Shown here piece by piece: positions 27,985-36,888 of a stretch of DNA of 64,000 nt. How positions within the stretch are numbered: the stretch's first letter is position 1; every line of letters starts with the position of its first letter. The stretch comes from Chloropicon primus. Taxonomy: Eukaryota > Chlorophyta > Chloropicophyceae > Chloropicales > Chloropicaceae. Position numbers and translations under genes: made by a program. The notes beneath the pieces are model-generated. The model was not told where the DNA came from and did no database searches. It saw only the letters and a program-made list of their open reading frames with translations. The stretch spans positions 496,001-560,000 of the forward strand of contig CP060754.1 in assembly GCA_023205875.1 (NCBI GenBank), read 5' to 3'.

Positions 27985-28402
27985 CCTCTCTGACCCTCTC
28001 ACTTCCGCCACGCGCGCGCCACAATGGGGGCTCTTCCCTTGCGATCCCAAACAATCTCAGAGCACAAGCCACCCCCCCCCCACTCCCACCCCTTGGCAAG
28101 GTAACCCGATATCCTCTCCTTCCTCTCCTCGCTCCTCGGCCTCTCCCCCTCGACGAGAAGGCTGCTAGTGAGACTGCGCGATCGCCGGCTGCGGGGTGCG
28201 GCAAAGAGAGAGAGAGAGGAAGGGGACGACGTGTCCGGTTTGGTGAGGGAAGGGTAGGGCTGTCGAGGGAAACAGCGTCTCCGGGGCTCCTTCGTGCTGA
28301 CGCCTCACTCGAAGGATTTGTTCGCTGACGCAGACGAACGGCAAGGAGGCCGGCGATAGGGGAGCGCGACGCCCGTGAGAAGGGAAGGGAAGGGAAGGGA
28401 AG
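27985..28402. other. Divergent promoter region, SMU1 and CPSF30-YTH
   Basis: A 418-base head-to-head spacer between two RNA-processing genes. It has a C-run near 28072-28082, a GA stretch near 28205-28218 and four GGGAA units directly before the CPSF30-YTH start (28379-28400). No gene seen. Confidence 0.55.
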
Positions 28403-29728
28403 ATGGACGACCTCGACATAAGCTTCGACTTTGAGAGCAACTTGAATGCGGGGGGGACGGACGTGGCCGCTCTGCCGAGCACGGGGGGCGCGGGTGCGGG
28501 GGGGGTGGGCTTCGGGGGGGGCCCGGCGGGGGGGCCGAGCGGTCCGGGGGGGGCGAGTGGCGGGTCCGGGGCTCTGATGCACGCGTCTGGGCGGCCGAAG
28601 TTCACCCAGTACGTCAGCAAGAAGAACTTCAGGCAGACCGTGTGCAGGCACTGGCTGAGGGGCCTCTGCATGAAGGGCGAGCAGTGCGGTTTTCTCCACC
28701 AGTTCGATCAGTCGCGGATGCCAATCTGCCGCTTCTTCGCAAAGTACGGGGTGTGCCGGGAGCCCGAGTGCGTCTTCAAGCACTCGACGGAGGAGGTGAA
28801 GGAGTGCAACATGTTCAACCTCGGTTTCTGCATCCACGGCCCCCTCTGCAGGTACAAGCACGTGCAGAGGCCCGGGCCCCCACCGCCACCCGAGACGGTG
28901 GAGCAGGCCAAGCCAAAGGCGTTCAGGAACGTGAGCTTGGATTCCAAGGCGGGGAACAACTACAGGAGGCAGTACCCCCAGATCCAGGGGGCCCAGCAGC
29001 CGCGGCTCCTGCCCTCGACTCAGTCCGGCGGAGGCGCCAGCAACAGCAACAACTTTGGTGGGGCCGGGGGGCGAGATCCTCAGTGCATCCCCGCGGCCCC
29101 TCCTCCGCGCCCGCCACGGGCACAGCCGCAAGCGCCTCCCCAGTCCTCTCCGCCTCCGCCTCCGCCGCCACGGGGCCCCGATCTCGGCGCGGGGCCGGCG
29201 GGTCAGCAGCCCCAAGCTCCAGCTCCCCCGGCGCCCCCTCGGGAGGACGCCGCGGGGTTCCTCCGAACCGAGAAGTGCAGGTTCTTCGTGGTTCACGTGA
29301 GGAACAGGAAGGACCTGTCCCAGGCCTTCTCCACGAACCAGTGGCCGACGAACCTCAGCACCAGGATGAAACTGAACGAGGCCTTCTCGACGGTGGACAA
29401 CATCCTCCTCGTGTTCGTGGACGTCTCGAGCCAGGGCCTCTGCGGGTTCGCCCGAATGGAGGGCGTGATAAGCAAGCCGAAGACGATGGTCGTGAGGAGG
29501 CCCGGGGGCAACTCGGGGAGCAGCATCCCGCTCAAGTGGCTCTCCAGATCGACGCTCCCCGCGTCCCAAGCCTCGCAGCTCTTGAACAAGTGGAACGACA
29601 ACAAGCCCCTGGTCCAGGCGCGGGACAGCCAGGAGGTCGACACGGAGACGGGGGGGGCCGCGCTGGGCGCCTTGCTCTCCTCGGCGGGCGGCGAGGACCT
29701 GGGGGGCAGGAAGAGGCCCCGGTCCTGA
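28403..29728 (+). CDS. CPSF30 fused to a YTH domain (m6A reader)
   Basis: The 441-residue protein joins the pre-mRNA cleavage and polyadenylation factor CPSF30 to an N6-methyladenosine-reading YTH domain, as in the long plant isoform CPSF30-L and in some apicomplexans. Three CCCH fingers are visible at about residues 74-150: VCRHWLRGLCMKGEQCGFLH, ICRFFAKYGVCREPECVFKH and ECNMFNLGFCIHGPLCRYKH. After a proline- and glutamine-rich linker the YTH domain starts CRFFVVHVRNRKDLSQAF near residue 292, with NQW as a likely aromatic-cage tryptophan and a second conserved tryptophan in IPLKWL. The N-terminus is glycine-rich from G runs in the DNA. Single exon. Confidence 0.92.
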   Translation: MDDLDISFDFESNLNAGGTDVAALPSTGGAGAGGVGFGGGPAGGPSGPGGASGGSGALMHASGRPKFTQYVSKKNFRQTVCRHWLRGLCMKGEQCGFLHQFDQSRMPICRFFAKYGVCREPECVFKHSTEEVKECNMFNLGFCIHGPLCRYKHVQRPGPPPPPETVEQAKPKAFRNVSLDSKAGNNYRRQYPQIQGAQQPRLLPSTQSGGGASNSNNFGGAGGRDPQCIPAAPPPRPPRAQPQAPPQSSPPPPPPPRGPDLGAGPAGQQPQAPAPPAPPREDAAGFLRTEKCRFFVVHVRNRKDLSQAFSTNQWPTNLSTRMKLNEAFSTVDNILLVFVDVSSQGLCGFARMEGVISKPKTMVVRRPGGNSGSSIPLKWLSRSTLPASQASQLLNKWNDNKPLVQARDSQEVDTETGGAALGALLSSAGGEDLGGRKRPRS

Positions 29729-29754
29729 TCTACAAAAAAGTGGTGGTGTGTATT

Positions 29755-29775
29755 ATATATATATATATATATATT
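29755..29775. repeat. (TA)n dinucleotide repeat
   Basis: About ten TA units between the convergent CPSF30-YTH gene and the 97-residue gene, in the likely 3' untranslated region of one or both. Confidence 0.9.
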
Positions 29776-29839
29776 AGGAGAGAGAAGCGGCGCTGTCCAC
29801 GTCCTCTTTGTTTTTTGTTTTTACATATACACAGCTCGT

Positions 29840-30133
29840 CTAGTTTACCAGGTTCCTCAGCTCGTCGTTGATGGCCAGCTTGGCCATCTGCCGGTCGCGC
29901 TTGTGGTGCATCGCCTTCGTGAAGCGGTCCACCTTCTGCAGGGGCTTCTTCTCCTTCTCCGCGGCCCTGGCCTCCGCCTTGCGCAGGGCCTTGATAATCT
30001 TCCCTCCCCTCTTCTCCTCTCTTCCCACCACTCGGGTCACGTCCCAAGCCTGAGCGATGAAGTCGCTCTGCTTCTGCTTCTGGATGCTCGCTACCCTCTC
30101 CAGGAGTCGCACAAGTGATGCCCTCGTCGCCAT
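29840..30133 (-). CDS. Small basic helical protein, unrecognised
   Basis: A 97-residue, strongly basic and helical protein: MATRASLVRLLERVASIQ, then QAWDVTRVVGREEKRGGK and a lysine-rich amphipathic stretch RKAEARAAEKEKKPLQK. It has no membrane segment and no cysteine. The amphipathic basic N-terminus could be a mitochondrial presequence, or the whole may be a ribosome- or RNA-associated small protein; I cannot name a family. A TTACA (TGTAA on its strand) at 29821-29825 lies 15 bases past the stop, which supports a real transcript. The ATG at 30131-30133 sits in an ACCATGG context. Confidence 0.6.
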   Translation of the reverse strand: MATRASLVRLLERVASIQKQKQSDFIAQAWDVTRVVGREEKRGGKIIKALRKAEARAAEKEKKPLQKVDRFTKAMHHKRDRQMAKLAINDELRNLVN

Positions 30134-30404
30134 GGTAACCCCTCCTCCTCCTTGTCGCTCGCTCGGTCTTGTTCTTCTTCTTCTCGTCCTCGTCCTGCGC
30201 GCGCTCGTTCTTTTCGTTTTTTGGCCGTTCCAGCTTATCTCCAAGATGCTGAGGTGGCACATAGCCCTGCGCATGGAATTTTTGATCTCGATGTATTATT
30301 GTGCCGCAATCGTCGTCGTCGTACGACCATACGATACGACGATGGAAGGGAAAGAAGCAATCATATATATACTTTTTTTCTTCGTCTCTTTCTTTTGTTT
30401 TTTA

Positions 30405-32723
30405 TTACATGGGCAGGAGGTCGTCCCCGAGCTCCTCATTGCCCCAGTCGTCGTCGTCCTGCGGGGCGAGCTTGCTGGGGGTGTTCCCCCCGCTCCTGCC
30501 CTGGGACGTGGAGGGCCTCTGCTGGTGGTGGTCGCCCATGAAGGCCTCCGGGTTGCGGTTGTAGGCCAGGGGGCTCTGCCGGGGCGGGCTCGAGTGGGCC
30601 GCCACGCTGTCCTGGTGCTGGGAGGCCTTGGCCCCGCCCTCCTTCTCGAGCTTCTTGAGCTTCTTCGCGTACCCCATGACCTCCTCCCTGCTCCCCAGCT
30701 CGTTGCAGAGGTGGACGAGGTACCTCAGGCACTCGACGTTGTCCGGGGACTCCTTGTGGATCTCCTTGTACTTCCTGAGCGCCAGGGGGAAGGCTCCTAT
30801 CCTCCTGTAGCAGCTCGCCACCATGAGCTTCCACTTGACCTCCAGGGGCTTGATGTTCGTGGCCAGCTCGAAGTAGGGCACGGCCTTCTCGTACATCTCG
30901 CTCTTGGCGTAGAACGCCCCGATCCAGGAGATCACGTTCATGCTCGCCGGGTAGATCCTGTGGGACTCCAAGTAAAAGTGCAGGGCCTTGGCCTCGTCCC
31001 CCAGGGTGCAGTGCAGGCTGCCCAGCGCGATCAGGACGCCGGGGTCGTTCGGCACGGCCGTGTTGAGGGCCTCGAACCACTTGACCGCCTCCTCGTGCCG
31101 GCCCATGATGTACAGGATGTCTCCGATCTGGTACATCACGTCGGTGCTCTCGGGGATCATGCTGTTCACCTTCTTGAACACGTCGTAGGCCTCCTGGATG
31201 TTCCCAAGGCTCTTGTTCGCCAGCCCGAGGTTGTACATGGCCTCCAAGCAGTCCGCCTCCACGTTCACCGCCTCGGCGTACATGTTTCTCGCCTCCTCGA
31301 AATCCTCCCTGACGAACGAGCAGTTGCCGGAGTTGACCAGCGCAAGGGCGTTGTACCTGTCCACGTCCGTCGCCATCTTCCCGTACTTCTCGGCGTTCTT
31401 CACGTCACTCTCCAAGAAGTACAAGAAGGAGAGGTTGGTCGCCGCGCTGGCCTTGAGCTCTTCCTGCTTCTTCTCGAAACCCTTGAGGCAGGACACCGCA
31501 GACTTGAAGTCCTTCTGGGAGAGGAACTCGAGGGCCTTGGCCATGTCCATCTGGCTAGCGAGCTCCATGAACCCATGGCTCGTGAGGTGGGACACGACCC
31601 AATCGTATCCCTCTATCTCCTTGCCCGGCACGACCTTTGGTGCGATAAGCCGCGCCGCTGTCAAGATGTACTTGTGGAGCTCGTTCTTCCTCCTCCTGAA
31701 CTCCTTCTTCAGGCCGTCGTCCGCGAGAGCGATCTCGATGCCGCCGTCCTCGCCCTCCTCCTCTTCCTGAAAGTCCATCTTGCCCTTGATCCCCAACAGC
31801 TTCAGAAAAGCCGTCTGGATCCTCTCGTAGTCTCCGAGCGCGTGCATGCATATCAGAAGGTTGAAAGCAGCAACGGGGTCTGGTATGCTCTCCACGACGG
31901 AATCCAAGGCCTGCACGGCGTCCTGGTACTGCCCCATCCTTATGAAGGAGAGCCCGATGTTCCGCAGAATCTTGAACTTCATGAACTTGGAAGTCGTCGG
32001 GATCTGGTCAAGCGACATGCGGTACATCTTGATGGCGTTCGGGAACTTTCCCTGCTCAAAATACGTGTTTCCCATCTTTAGCCTCACCGTTCCGCTGTGA
32101 GAGAACTGCTTGTTCTTGGCCAGAGAGCTGTACACGTTCAACGCGTCACTGTAGAGCTTGTTGTTGTGGTACTCTTGCCCCAGGTTCAGGCAGACGGAGA
32201 AGGTGAGGTCCATGTTGATCTGGTCGCCGCTTGACTGCTCCTCCCTCTTCTTTGAAAGGTTCCGTTCAAGCTTGGCGGCCTCCTTTGCCCTCTCCAATGC
32301 AAGCGAGTAGTCTCCCTTGGCGCTCATGGCTGCACTCTCCTCCAAGGCTTTGTGAACCTCGCGCTCGTCGTTCCGGCACTGCTGCTCGAACGTCTGCTCG
32401 GGCTTCTTGAGCACGGAAGTAAAAGCAACCTGGCCCGCCACAGCCTTGAGTGGATCCAACTTCCCCCGCACCTGAGAAGAGTACCCTGCCGCGCGGACTG
32501 AGGTCAGCGGGCGCGCCCCATCCTCCCCTCCCCTCGTCGCGGTCACCGCGTTCATCGCCGTCCCGAGCCTCCCGTTCGCTGGAAGCACCGGCTTCGCAAA
32601 CGTCCCCATGCTCTGCGCTTGCAGCTCATCCTCGATACTCGGCGCGTTGAAGTCGTTCTCCTGGTTATCATAACCCGTATACAGGTCGTCCTCCTGTTGG
32701 TTATTCCCGCTCCCTCCGTACAT
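30405..32723 (-). CDS. IFT88: IFT88 intraflagellar transport protein
   Basis: Core IFT-B subunit that builds and maintains cilia. The 772-residue protein is a TPR array, the normal architecture and close to the normal length. The N-terminus (MYGGSGNNQQEDDLYTGYD) is the polar region typical of the family; TPRs run from about residue 170 to 680, for example SDALNVYSSLAKNKQFSHSG, KMGNTYFEQGKFPNAIKMYRM and ALGSLHCTLGDEAKALHFYLESHRIYP. The tail is acidic and proline-rich, ending DDDDWGNEELGDDLLPM. Frame stays open 16 codons upstream to a non-ATG codon; the first ATG is at 32721-32723. Single exon. Confidence 0.95.
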   Translation of the reverse strand: MYGGSGNNQQEDDLYTGYDNQENDFNAPSIEDELQAQSMGTFAKPVLPANGRLGTAMNAVTATRGGEDGARPLTSVRAAGYSSQVRGKLDPLKAVAGQVAFTSVLKKPEQTFEQQCRNDEREVHKALEESAAMSAKGDYSLALERAKEAAKLERNLSKKREEQSSGDQINMDLTFSVCLNLGQEYHNNKLYSDALNVYSSLAKNKQFSHSGTVRLKMGNTYFEQGKFPNAIKMYRMSLDQIPTTSKFMKFKILRNIGLSFIRMGQYQDAVQALDSVVESIPDPVAAFNLLICMHALGDYERIQTAFLKLLGIKGKMDFQEEEEGEDGGIEIALADDGLKKEFRRRKNELHKYILTAARLIAPKVVPGKEIEGYDWVVSHLTSHGFMELASQMDMAKALEFLSQKDFKSAVSCLKGFEKKQEELKASAATNLSFLYFLESDVKNAEKYGKMATDVDRYNALALVNSGNCSFVREDFEEARNMYAEAVNVEADCLEAMYNLGLANKSLGNIQEAYDVFKKVNSMIPESTDVMYQIGDILYIMGRHEEAVKWFEALNTAVPNDPGVLIALGSLHCTLGDEAKALHFYLESHRIYPASMNVISWIGAFYAKSEMYEKAVPYFELATNIKPLEVKWKLMVASCYRRIGAFPLALRKYKEIHKESPDNVECLRYLVHLCNELGSREEVMGYAKKLKKLEKEGGAKASQHQDSVAAHSSPPRQSPLAYNRNPEAFMGDHHQQRPSTSQGRSGGNTPSKLAPQDDDDWGNEELGDDLLPM

Positions 32724-32789
32724 CTTGCCCGAGGCCGTCCCGGGTTCCAAGATGCCACCTTTGTTGCGCACGAACGGCGTGCTTTTCCT

Positions 32790-32791
<2 letters not shown>

Positions 32792-32820
<29 letters not shown>
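32792..32820. repeat. (CT)n dinucleotide repeat
   Basis: About fourteen CT units 70 bases upstream of the IFT88 start codon, read as (AG)n on the transcribed strand, in its promoter or 5' leader. Confidence 0.9.
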
Positions 32821-32824
<4 letters not shown>

Positions 32825-32997
32825 GACAACAAAGTTCGTAAGAGGTTCGGGCGCACTACTGGGTTGCCATGACGAGACGCTCTTGCGCTCTCTCCACTTC
32901 CCACTTCTGTCGTCCTTGCGTAAAATTCAAAAAAACATTGGGGAAGGGGGACGGAACCAACTGCTGGATTGGATAGGAATAGGAATAGGAATAGTTA

Positions 32998-34146
32998 TTA
33001 ATTGTTCAGCACGAGCTTTTTGATCATCTGGGCGTCCGTGCCGGCACTAGCAGACTTTTCACTTTCTGCTCCCCCTTTCTCCGCTTTGGTGAGCAAGGCC
33101 CTGGCGGCACGGCTTCCGTTCTCTTTCCCGAGTTCTTTGCAGATATACTGTCCAGCTTGCAGAACCTGGCCGAGGTCGACACCCGTCTCTACGTTAAGGT
33201 CCTCTAGCATGTAGAGGACGTCCTCAGTCGCCACATTGCCCGTGGCCCCCTTAGCGTAGGGGCAGCCTCCCAGACCTGCCACGGAGGAGTCCACCACTGC
33301 GACTCCCAACTGGATGGATGTCAGAATGTTTGCCAAAGCTTGGCCGTACGTGTCGTGGAAATGCACCGCTAGCTTGTCTGTCTGCACGTCTTGCTGGACA
33401 CGCCGGATCATCCTGGACACGGAACCAGGGGAACCGACGCCTATGGTGTCCCCAAGCGATATCTCGTAGCAGCCCAAGTCAATCAATTGTTTGCTCAGCT
33501 TCGCCACGCTCTCCTCGGAGACTCTCCCCTCGTACGGGCAACCAATGACGCAAGACACGTAGCCCCTCACCTTGATGCCGTTTGACTTGGCACAGCTCAG
33601 AACTGGTTTGAACCTGTCGAGGCTCTCCTCGATGGAGCAGTTGATGTTCTTCTTGCTGAAGGCCTCGGAGGCCGAAGCAAAGATGGCTACCTCCCTCACA
33701 CCCGTCTCCACGGCTGCTTCCATGCCCTTCAGATTCGGAACCAGAGCTGGAAAAGATATGTCTGCGTTGCTTCCCTCGATCGCGGCCATGAGGTGTTTCA
33801 TGATCTCCTGGTGGTCAGACATCTGCGGAACCCACTTGGGGGAGACAAACGCCGTGGCCTCCACCGTCTTCAAGCCACTCTCCGCCAACCTGCGAATGAG
33901 TTCAAGCTTCTGGGCCGTCTCGATTCGCTTGGGCTCGTTCTGAAGGCCGTCTCTCGGCCCGACCTCCACGATTCGGACTGATTTTGGTAGGTTCGGCGAC
34001 CACGAAGCGGGCTCGGCTCCGTTCGAGAACTGTCTGACGCAGGTGTTCGAAGACCCCGACCAGCAGTAGCGGAGGGTGCTCCAACCCAGTTGCGCAACCT
34101 GCTTACGCCGGCAAAGGCTTGAAAGCGACGAAAGCTGCGGGCTCAT
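32998..34146 (-). CDS. HMGCL: Hydroxymethylglutaryl-CoA lyase
   Basis: Splits HMG-CoA to acetoacetate and acetyl-CoA, the last step of leucine breakdown. The 382-residue protein has a mitochondrial-type presequence of about 50 residues (arginine- and serine-rich, few acids), then the TIM-barrel lyase: VRIVEVGPRDGLQNEPK with the metal-binding aspartate, LGDTIGVGSPG, the metal-binding HFHDTYGQALAN, and the active-site cysteine loop SVAGLGGCPYAKGATGNVATEDV. All key residues are present. The start is the first ATG, 34144-34146; the frame extends upstream without another ATG. The last five codons end in LNN. Confidence 0.95.
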   Translation of the reverse strand: MSPQLSSLSSLCRRKQVAQLGWSTLRYCWSGSSNTCVRQFSNGAEPASWSPNLPKSVRIVEVGPRDGLQNEPKRIETAQKLELIRRLAESGLKTVEATAFVSPKWVPQMSDHQEIMKHLMAAIEGSNADISFPALVPNLKGMEAAVETGVREVAIFASASEAFSKKNINCSIEESLDRFKPVLSCAKSNGIKVRGYVSCVIGCPYEGRVSEESVAKLSKQLIDLGCYEISLGDTIGVGSPGSVSRMIRRVQQDVQTDKLAVHFHDTYGQALANILTSIQLGVAVVDSSVAGLGGCPYAKGATGNVATEDVLYMLEDLNVETGVDLGQVLQAGQYICKELGKENGSRAARALLTKAEKGGAESEKSASAGTDAQMIKKLVLNN

Positions 34147-34242
34147 CGTCTCCCTAGTCGCGTTAGCTGTGCACCACCGCTCCAATTCACTTCCCCTCAA
34201 AAGCTTTGTTTTTCAACTACACGCCAAGAGCTCCTCCAAACG

Positions 34243-34748
34243 TTAGCTTGAGCTGGTGTATGCTCCAATTCCCTGCGCAACGGCTCTGTCAGAAAAGTGC
34301 TTTTCGAAAGCGAGGCCGCAACCTCAGCGCCCTCCTTCGCTTACCTGCACGCCCCCCTGCTCCAGTAACTCCAGCTTCTTCTTTCCGTTCCTCAGGTAGT
34401 GCTCAATGAGCATCACGTTCCTCCTCTCTATATTTCGGTTCTTCTCGAGCTGGACTCGAGTATACTGCAAAATCTGCTTCCTCAACTCCGAGTCCTGCGA
34501 CCTGGTGTGCCTTATCACGCTCCTGTAAAGGGAAAGAACCTGGACCAAGGGACTTGTTGGTCAGTTACCTGCACCACATTCATGATGACATAAGTGGATC
34601 GAAAAAGGCAAGGGGTCGCCCTTCAACCAAGGGATTTCGAGCCCACGCGACGTAGCATGGCAACCCGCGGAGCCCCCCCTCCACTCGTCTCGCACCTCCT
34701 CGACCTCCTTACCTGCTTCTGAAGCCCTGTCAGCCTCCTCGTGCTCAT
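34243..34748 (-). CDS. SDHAF1: Succinate dehydrogenase assembly factor 1, three exons
   Basis: LYR-motif protein that helps insert iron-sulfur clusters into the SDHB subunit of complex II in mitochondria. Exon 1 (34713-34748) encodes MSTRRLTGLQKQ; exon 2 (34345-34539) follows a 173-base intron and begins VLSLYRSVIRHT with the LYR motif, then IEHYLRNGKKKLELLEQGG; exon 3 (34243-34272) adds GIGAYTSSS. Total 86 residues. The donor after exon 2 is CAG-GTAAGC and the acceptor GCGCAG, both in phase. If this second intron is not removed, the frame runs on for seven codons to a stop at 34324. The plant protein MGASGLSGMQKQVLSLYRG agrees with exon 1. An ATG at 34817 is in frame but gives an extra acidic leader. 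Confidence 0.85.
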
Positions 34749-35139
34749 TCTACTCTTTCTCTGCTCTGGAGCTTCAAGCGAGCGGGCCACGTCACTCTCG
34801 TCACTCTCGATGGGCATCAATCTCAGGTCTTGGGGCGTCGTGTGTGTAGAAGAAGAACGAGGAGGGGGAGGAGGGGAGGTTTAGATCGATGGAATGAGTA
34901 GGCCGACCGCCTTCCTCGGAGGAACCCGCGCCTTTCCCAAGGTGGCTTGGCCGAGAAAATATACAACAGCGGAGAAACAAATAAATTTACAACAACAGCC
35001 GGCGAACCTCCGACGAACCTTCAGCGGGAAGCCGACGCACGAGAGTTGAGATCTCCTCGCTCGAGAATCGGTCGCTCCCCTCGGCGGCTACCTCCGGATC
35101 GGGCTCGCCCAAGACTGTCAGCGCTCATCCAGACCCCAG
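34749..35139. other. Intergenic region between SDHAF1 and MAD2
   Basis: A 391-base spacer: SDHAF1 promoter and MAD2 3' end, both - strand. A + strand frame of 83 codons here shows no coding signal. No repeat or other feature recognised. Confidence 0.45.
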
Positions 35140-35784
35140 TCACTCGTCCAGGAGCTTGTACGAAACCATCGTGTCCACTTTGTGAACTTTTGTGGTGAAC
35201 GAGCGGAGTTTCACGCTCTCAGAGTTGATGATGTACCTCGGATCGCTGTCCTCCCACTCTTGCGGCGCCGAGGTGTCCTTCTTGGTGTAGACCAGGAGGT
35301 CGAAGGCGCAAGGGTCACTAAGAAGCGGCAAGAAAGTCACGCTCGCCGTGATCTGCCTGATGATCGCCTGAATCTCAGACATGATCTCCTTCTCCGGCTT
35401 CTCCACGCTCTTCTTTCCCTCCACGACGTCCTGCTCCGTCTCGATGTCGAAGGCCCAGCGCTCGAGCACCTCGTTCGTGTGCACGCTCGCTATGACCAGC
35501 ACGAGCTTCTCCAGCTTCCCCTCCGCCAGCCACCCAGATATCTGCGTAAGCACCCTGCTGAGGTACTTTGTCAGGCCCTCGTCGCTCGTCACCATCATCG
35601 ACAGGCCGTACTTCTTCGTCCTCTTGAAGTCCTCCGGAGCGTAAATACCCCTCTGGTAAAGGATGCTGTTCACGGCGTAGTTGAAGAACTCCGTCACAAT
35701 TTTCACGCTCCCCTTCAGACTGATCCGGTTCTGCGTCGCGGTTCCCCCGCCGCACAATCCCGCTCCCTCGATGTTCGGCGCCAT
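35140..35784 (-). CDS. MAD2: MAD2 spindle checkpoint protein
   Basis: HORMA-domain protein that, bound to unattached kinetochores through MAD1, inhibits CDC20 and delays anaphase. The 214-residue product is close to the usual 205. Recognisable parts: LKGSVKIVTEFFNYAVNSILYQRGIY, then FKRTKKYGLSMMVTSDEGLTKYL, ERWAFDIET, and the C-terminal safety belt region FTTKVHKVDTMVSYKLLDE. The N-terminal 20 residues are glycine-rich and variable. The start ATG is 35782-35784. Single exon. It is head to head with ICMT. Confidence 0.95.
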   Translation of the reverse strand: MAPNIEGAGLCGGGTATQNRISLKGSVKIVTEFFNYAVNSILYQRGIYAPEDFKRTKKYGLSMMVTSDEGLTKYLSRVLTQISGWLAEGKLEKLVLVIASVHTNEVLERWAFDIETEQDVVEGKKSVEKPEKEIMSEIQAIIRQITASVTFLPLLSDPCAFDLLVYTKKDTSAPQEWEDSDPRYIINSESVKLRSFTTKVHKVDTMVSYKLLDE

Positions 35785-36111
35785 CCTACTCTCCTCCTTC
35801 TCCTACACTTTCACACCTTCACACACACACCTTCACACACAGGCTTGCTTCACTCTCCGCCTCTCTCTCTCTCTCCCTCTCTTCTGTCATTTCTCATTTT
35901 CAACGGCAAGCTCGGGGGGAAAAAGGGGGAAGAAGGCGATGCGATCGGAGGGTCGGAACCTCGGTGGACGACGACGACGTGGTGGCGTCATGCCGGGGGT
36001 GAAAGAAAGGTAGCCAGGCATGCAGGACGACTCGAAGTCGGGGGAAGTATACAGATACTGACGGAATTGGGAGCGATGAAACGACGAGACTGCTGAAGGT
36101 GGTGGGTGGTG
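35785..36111. other. Divergent promoter region, MAD2 and ICMT
   Basis: A 327-base head-to-head spacer with CACA and CTCT runs (about 35816-35882) near MAD2. No gene seen. Confidence 0.5.
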
Positions 36112-36717
36112 ATGATGATGGACCTTGTCCTGTTCGTCGCCTGTTTAGGTTTCTTCCACACATCGGAGTACGCCCTCGTTTGGTTGTTCAACCCAACCGA
36201 GCTCTCCCATGAGTCCTGGCTGCTGTCTACGTCTTACTGCGCGGCCATGGCCCTGGCAGTCGTGGAGTATTTCGTGGAATCAGCTGCCGTCCCACATTGG
36301 AAGAACCAGAGCGAGTCCCTGGTGTGGGCAGGGTTCCTGGTGGTGGTGCTGGGGGAGGCCCTGAGGAAGGGGGCGATCCTCACGGCGAGGGCGAGCTTCA
36401 CCCATGCGATACAGATGGAAAGGAGGCCGCAGCACCAGCTCGTCACCCACGGTGTGTACTCCATCTGCAGGCACCCAGGCTACCTCGGTTGGATGCTCTG
36501 GTGCGTGGGAACCCAGGTGCTGCTGAGGAATCCAGCGTGTACCCTCATCTTCCTCGTCTGGTCCTGGAAGTTCTTCGCCGAAAGGATACCGCACGAGGAG
36601 AAGATCTTGCTGGAGATGTTCGGCCGGCGGTACAGGGACTACGCGGAGAAAACGAGGCTTTGGATCCCCTTGATCCCCTCGCCCGTGCTTTTGGATCCAC
36701 GAGCACGAATCGTGTAA
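36112..36717 (+). CDS. ICMT: Protein-S-isoprenylcysteine O-methyltransferase
   Basis: ER-membrane enzyme that methylates the prenylated C-terminal cysteine of CaaX proteins, such as Ras/Rho/Rab-like GTPases. The 201-residue protein has several membrane helices and the ICMT catalytic C-terminus: HQLVTHGVYSICRHPGYLGW, where RHP contacts S-adenosylmethionine, then FAERIPHEEKILLEMFGRRYRDYAEKTRLWIP. The size matches plant and yeast ICMT (about 200-240). Three consecutive ATGs at 36112, 36115 and 36118 could each start it. Its stop codon lies inside a TGTAA. Single exon. Confidence 0.95.
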   Translation: MMMDLVLFVACLGFFHTSEYALVWLFNPTELSHESWLLSTSYCAAMALAVVEYFVESAAVPHWKNQSESLVWAGFLVVVLGEALRKGAILTARASFTHAIQMERRPQHQLVTHGVYSICRHPGYLGWMLWCVGTQVLLRNPACTLIFLVWSWKFFAERIPHEEKILLEMFGRRYRDYAEKTRLWIPLIPSPVLLDPRARIV

Positions 36718-36888
36718 CCCGCGCAGCTTGAATCAAAACTTTACTCTGGATTACAAAATCGACAAACAGTACATGCAGAAAAACAAAAAAACAAAAAAGC
36801 TGCCAAGGGGTGATTTGGCGCCGGGTCCAAAACTTTTTGCCGCCCGCCCCGCCCCGGTCTCAAAAAAGAGCCAAAAAACAAAATTCCT

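Noticed and set aside
30057-32081. Long open frame on the + strand (674 codons) opposite IFT88
   Set aside because: Antisense of a GC-rich coding region; valine- and leucine-rich composition and no similarity.
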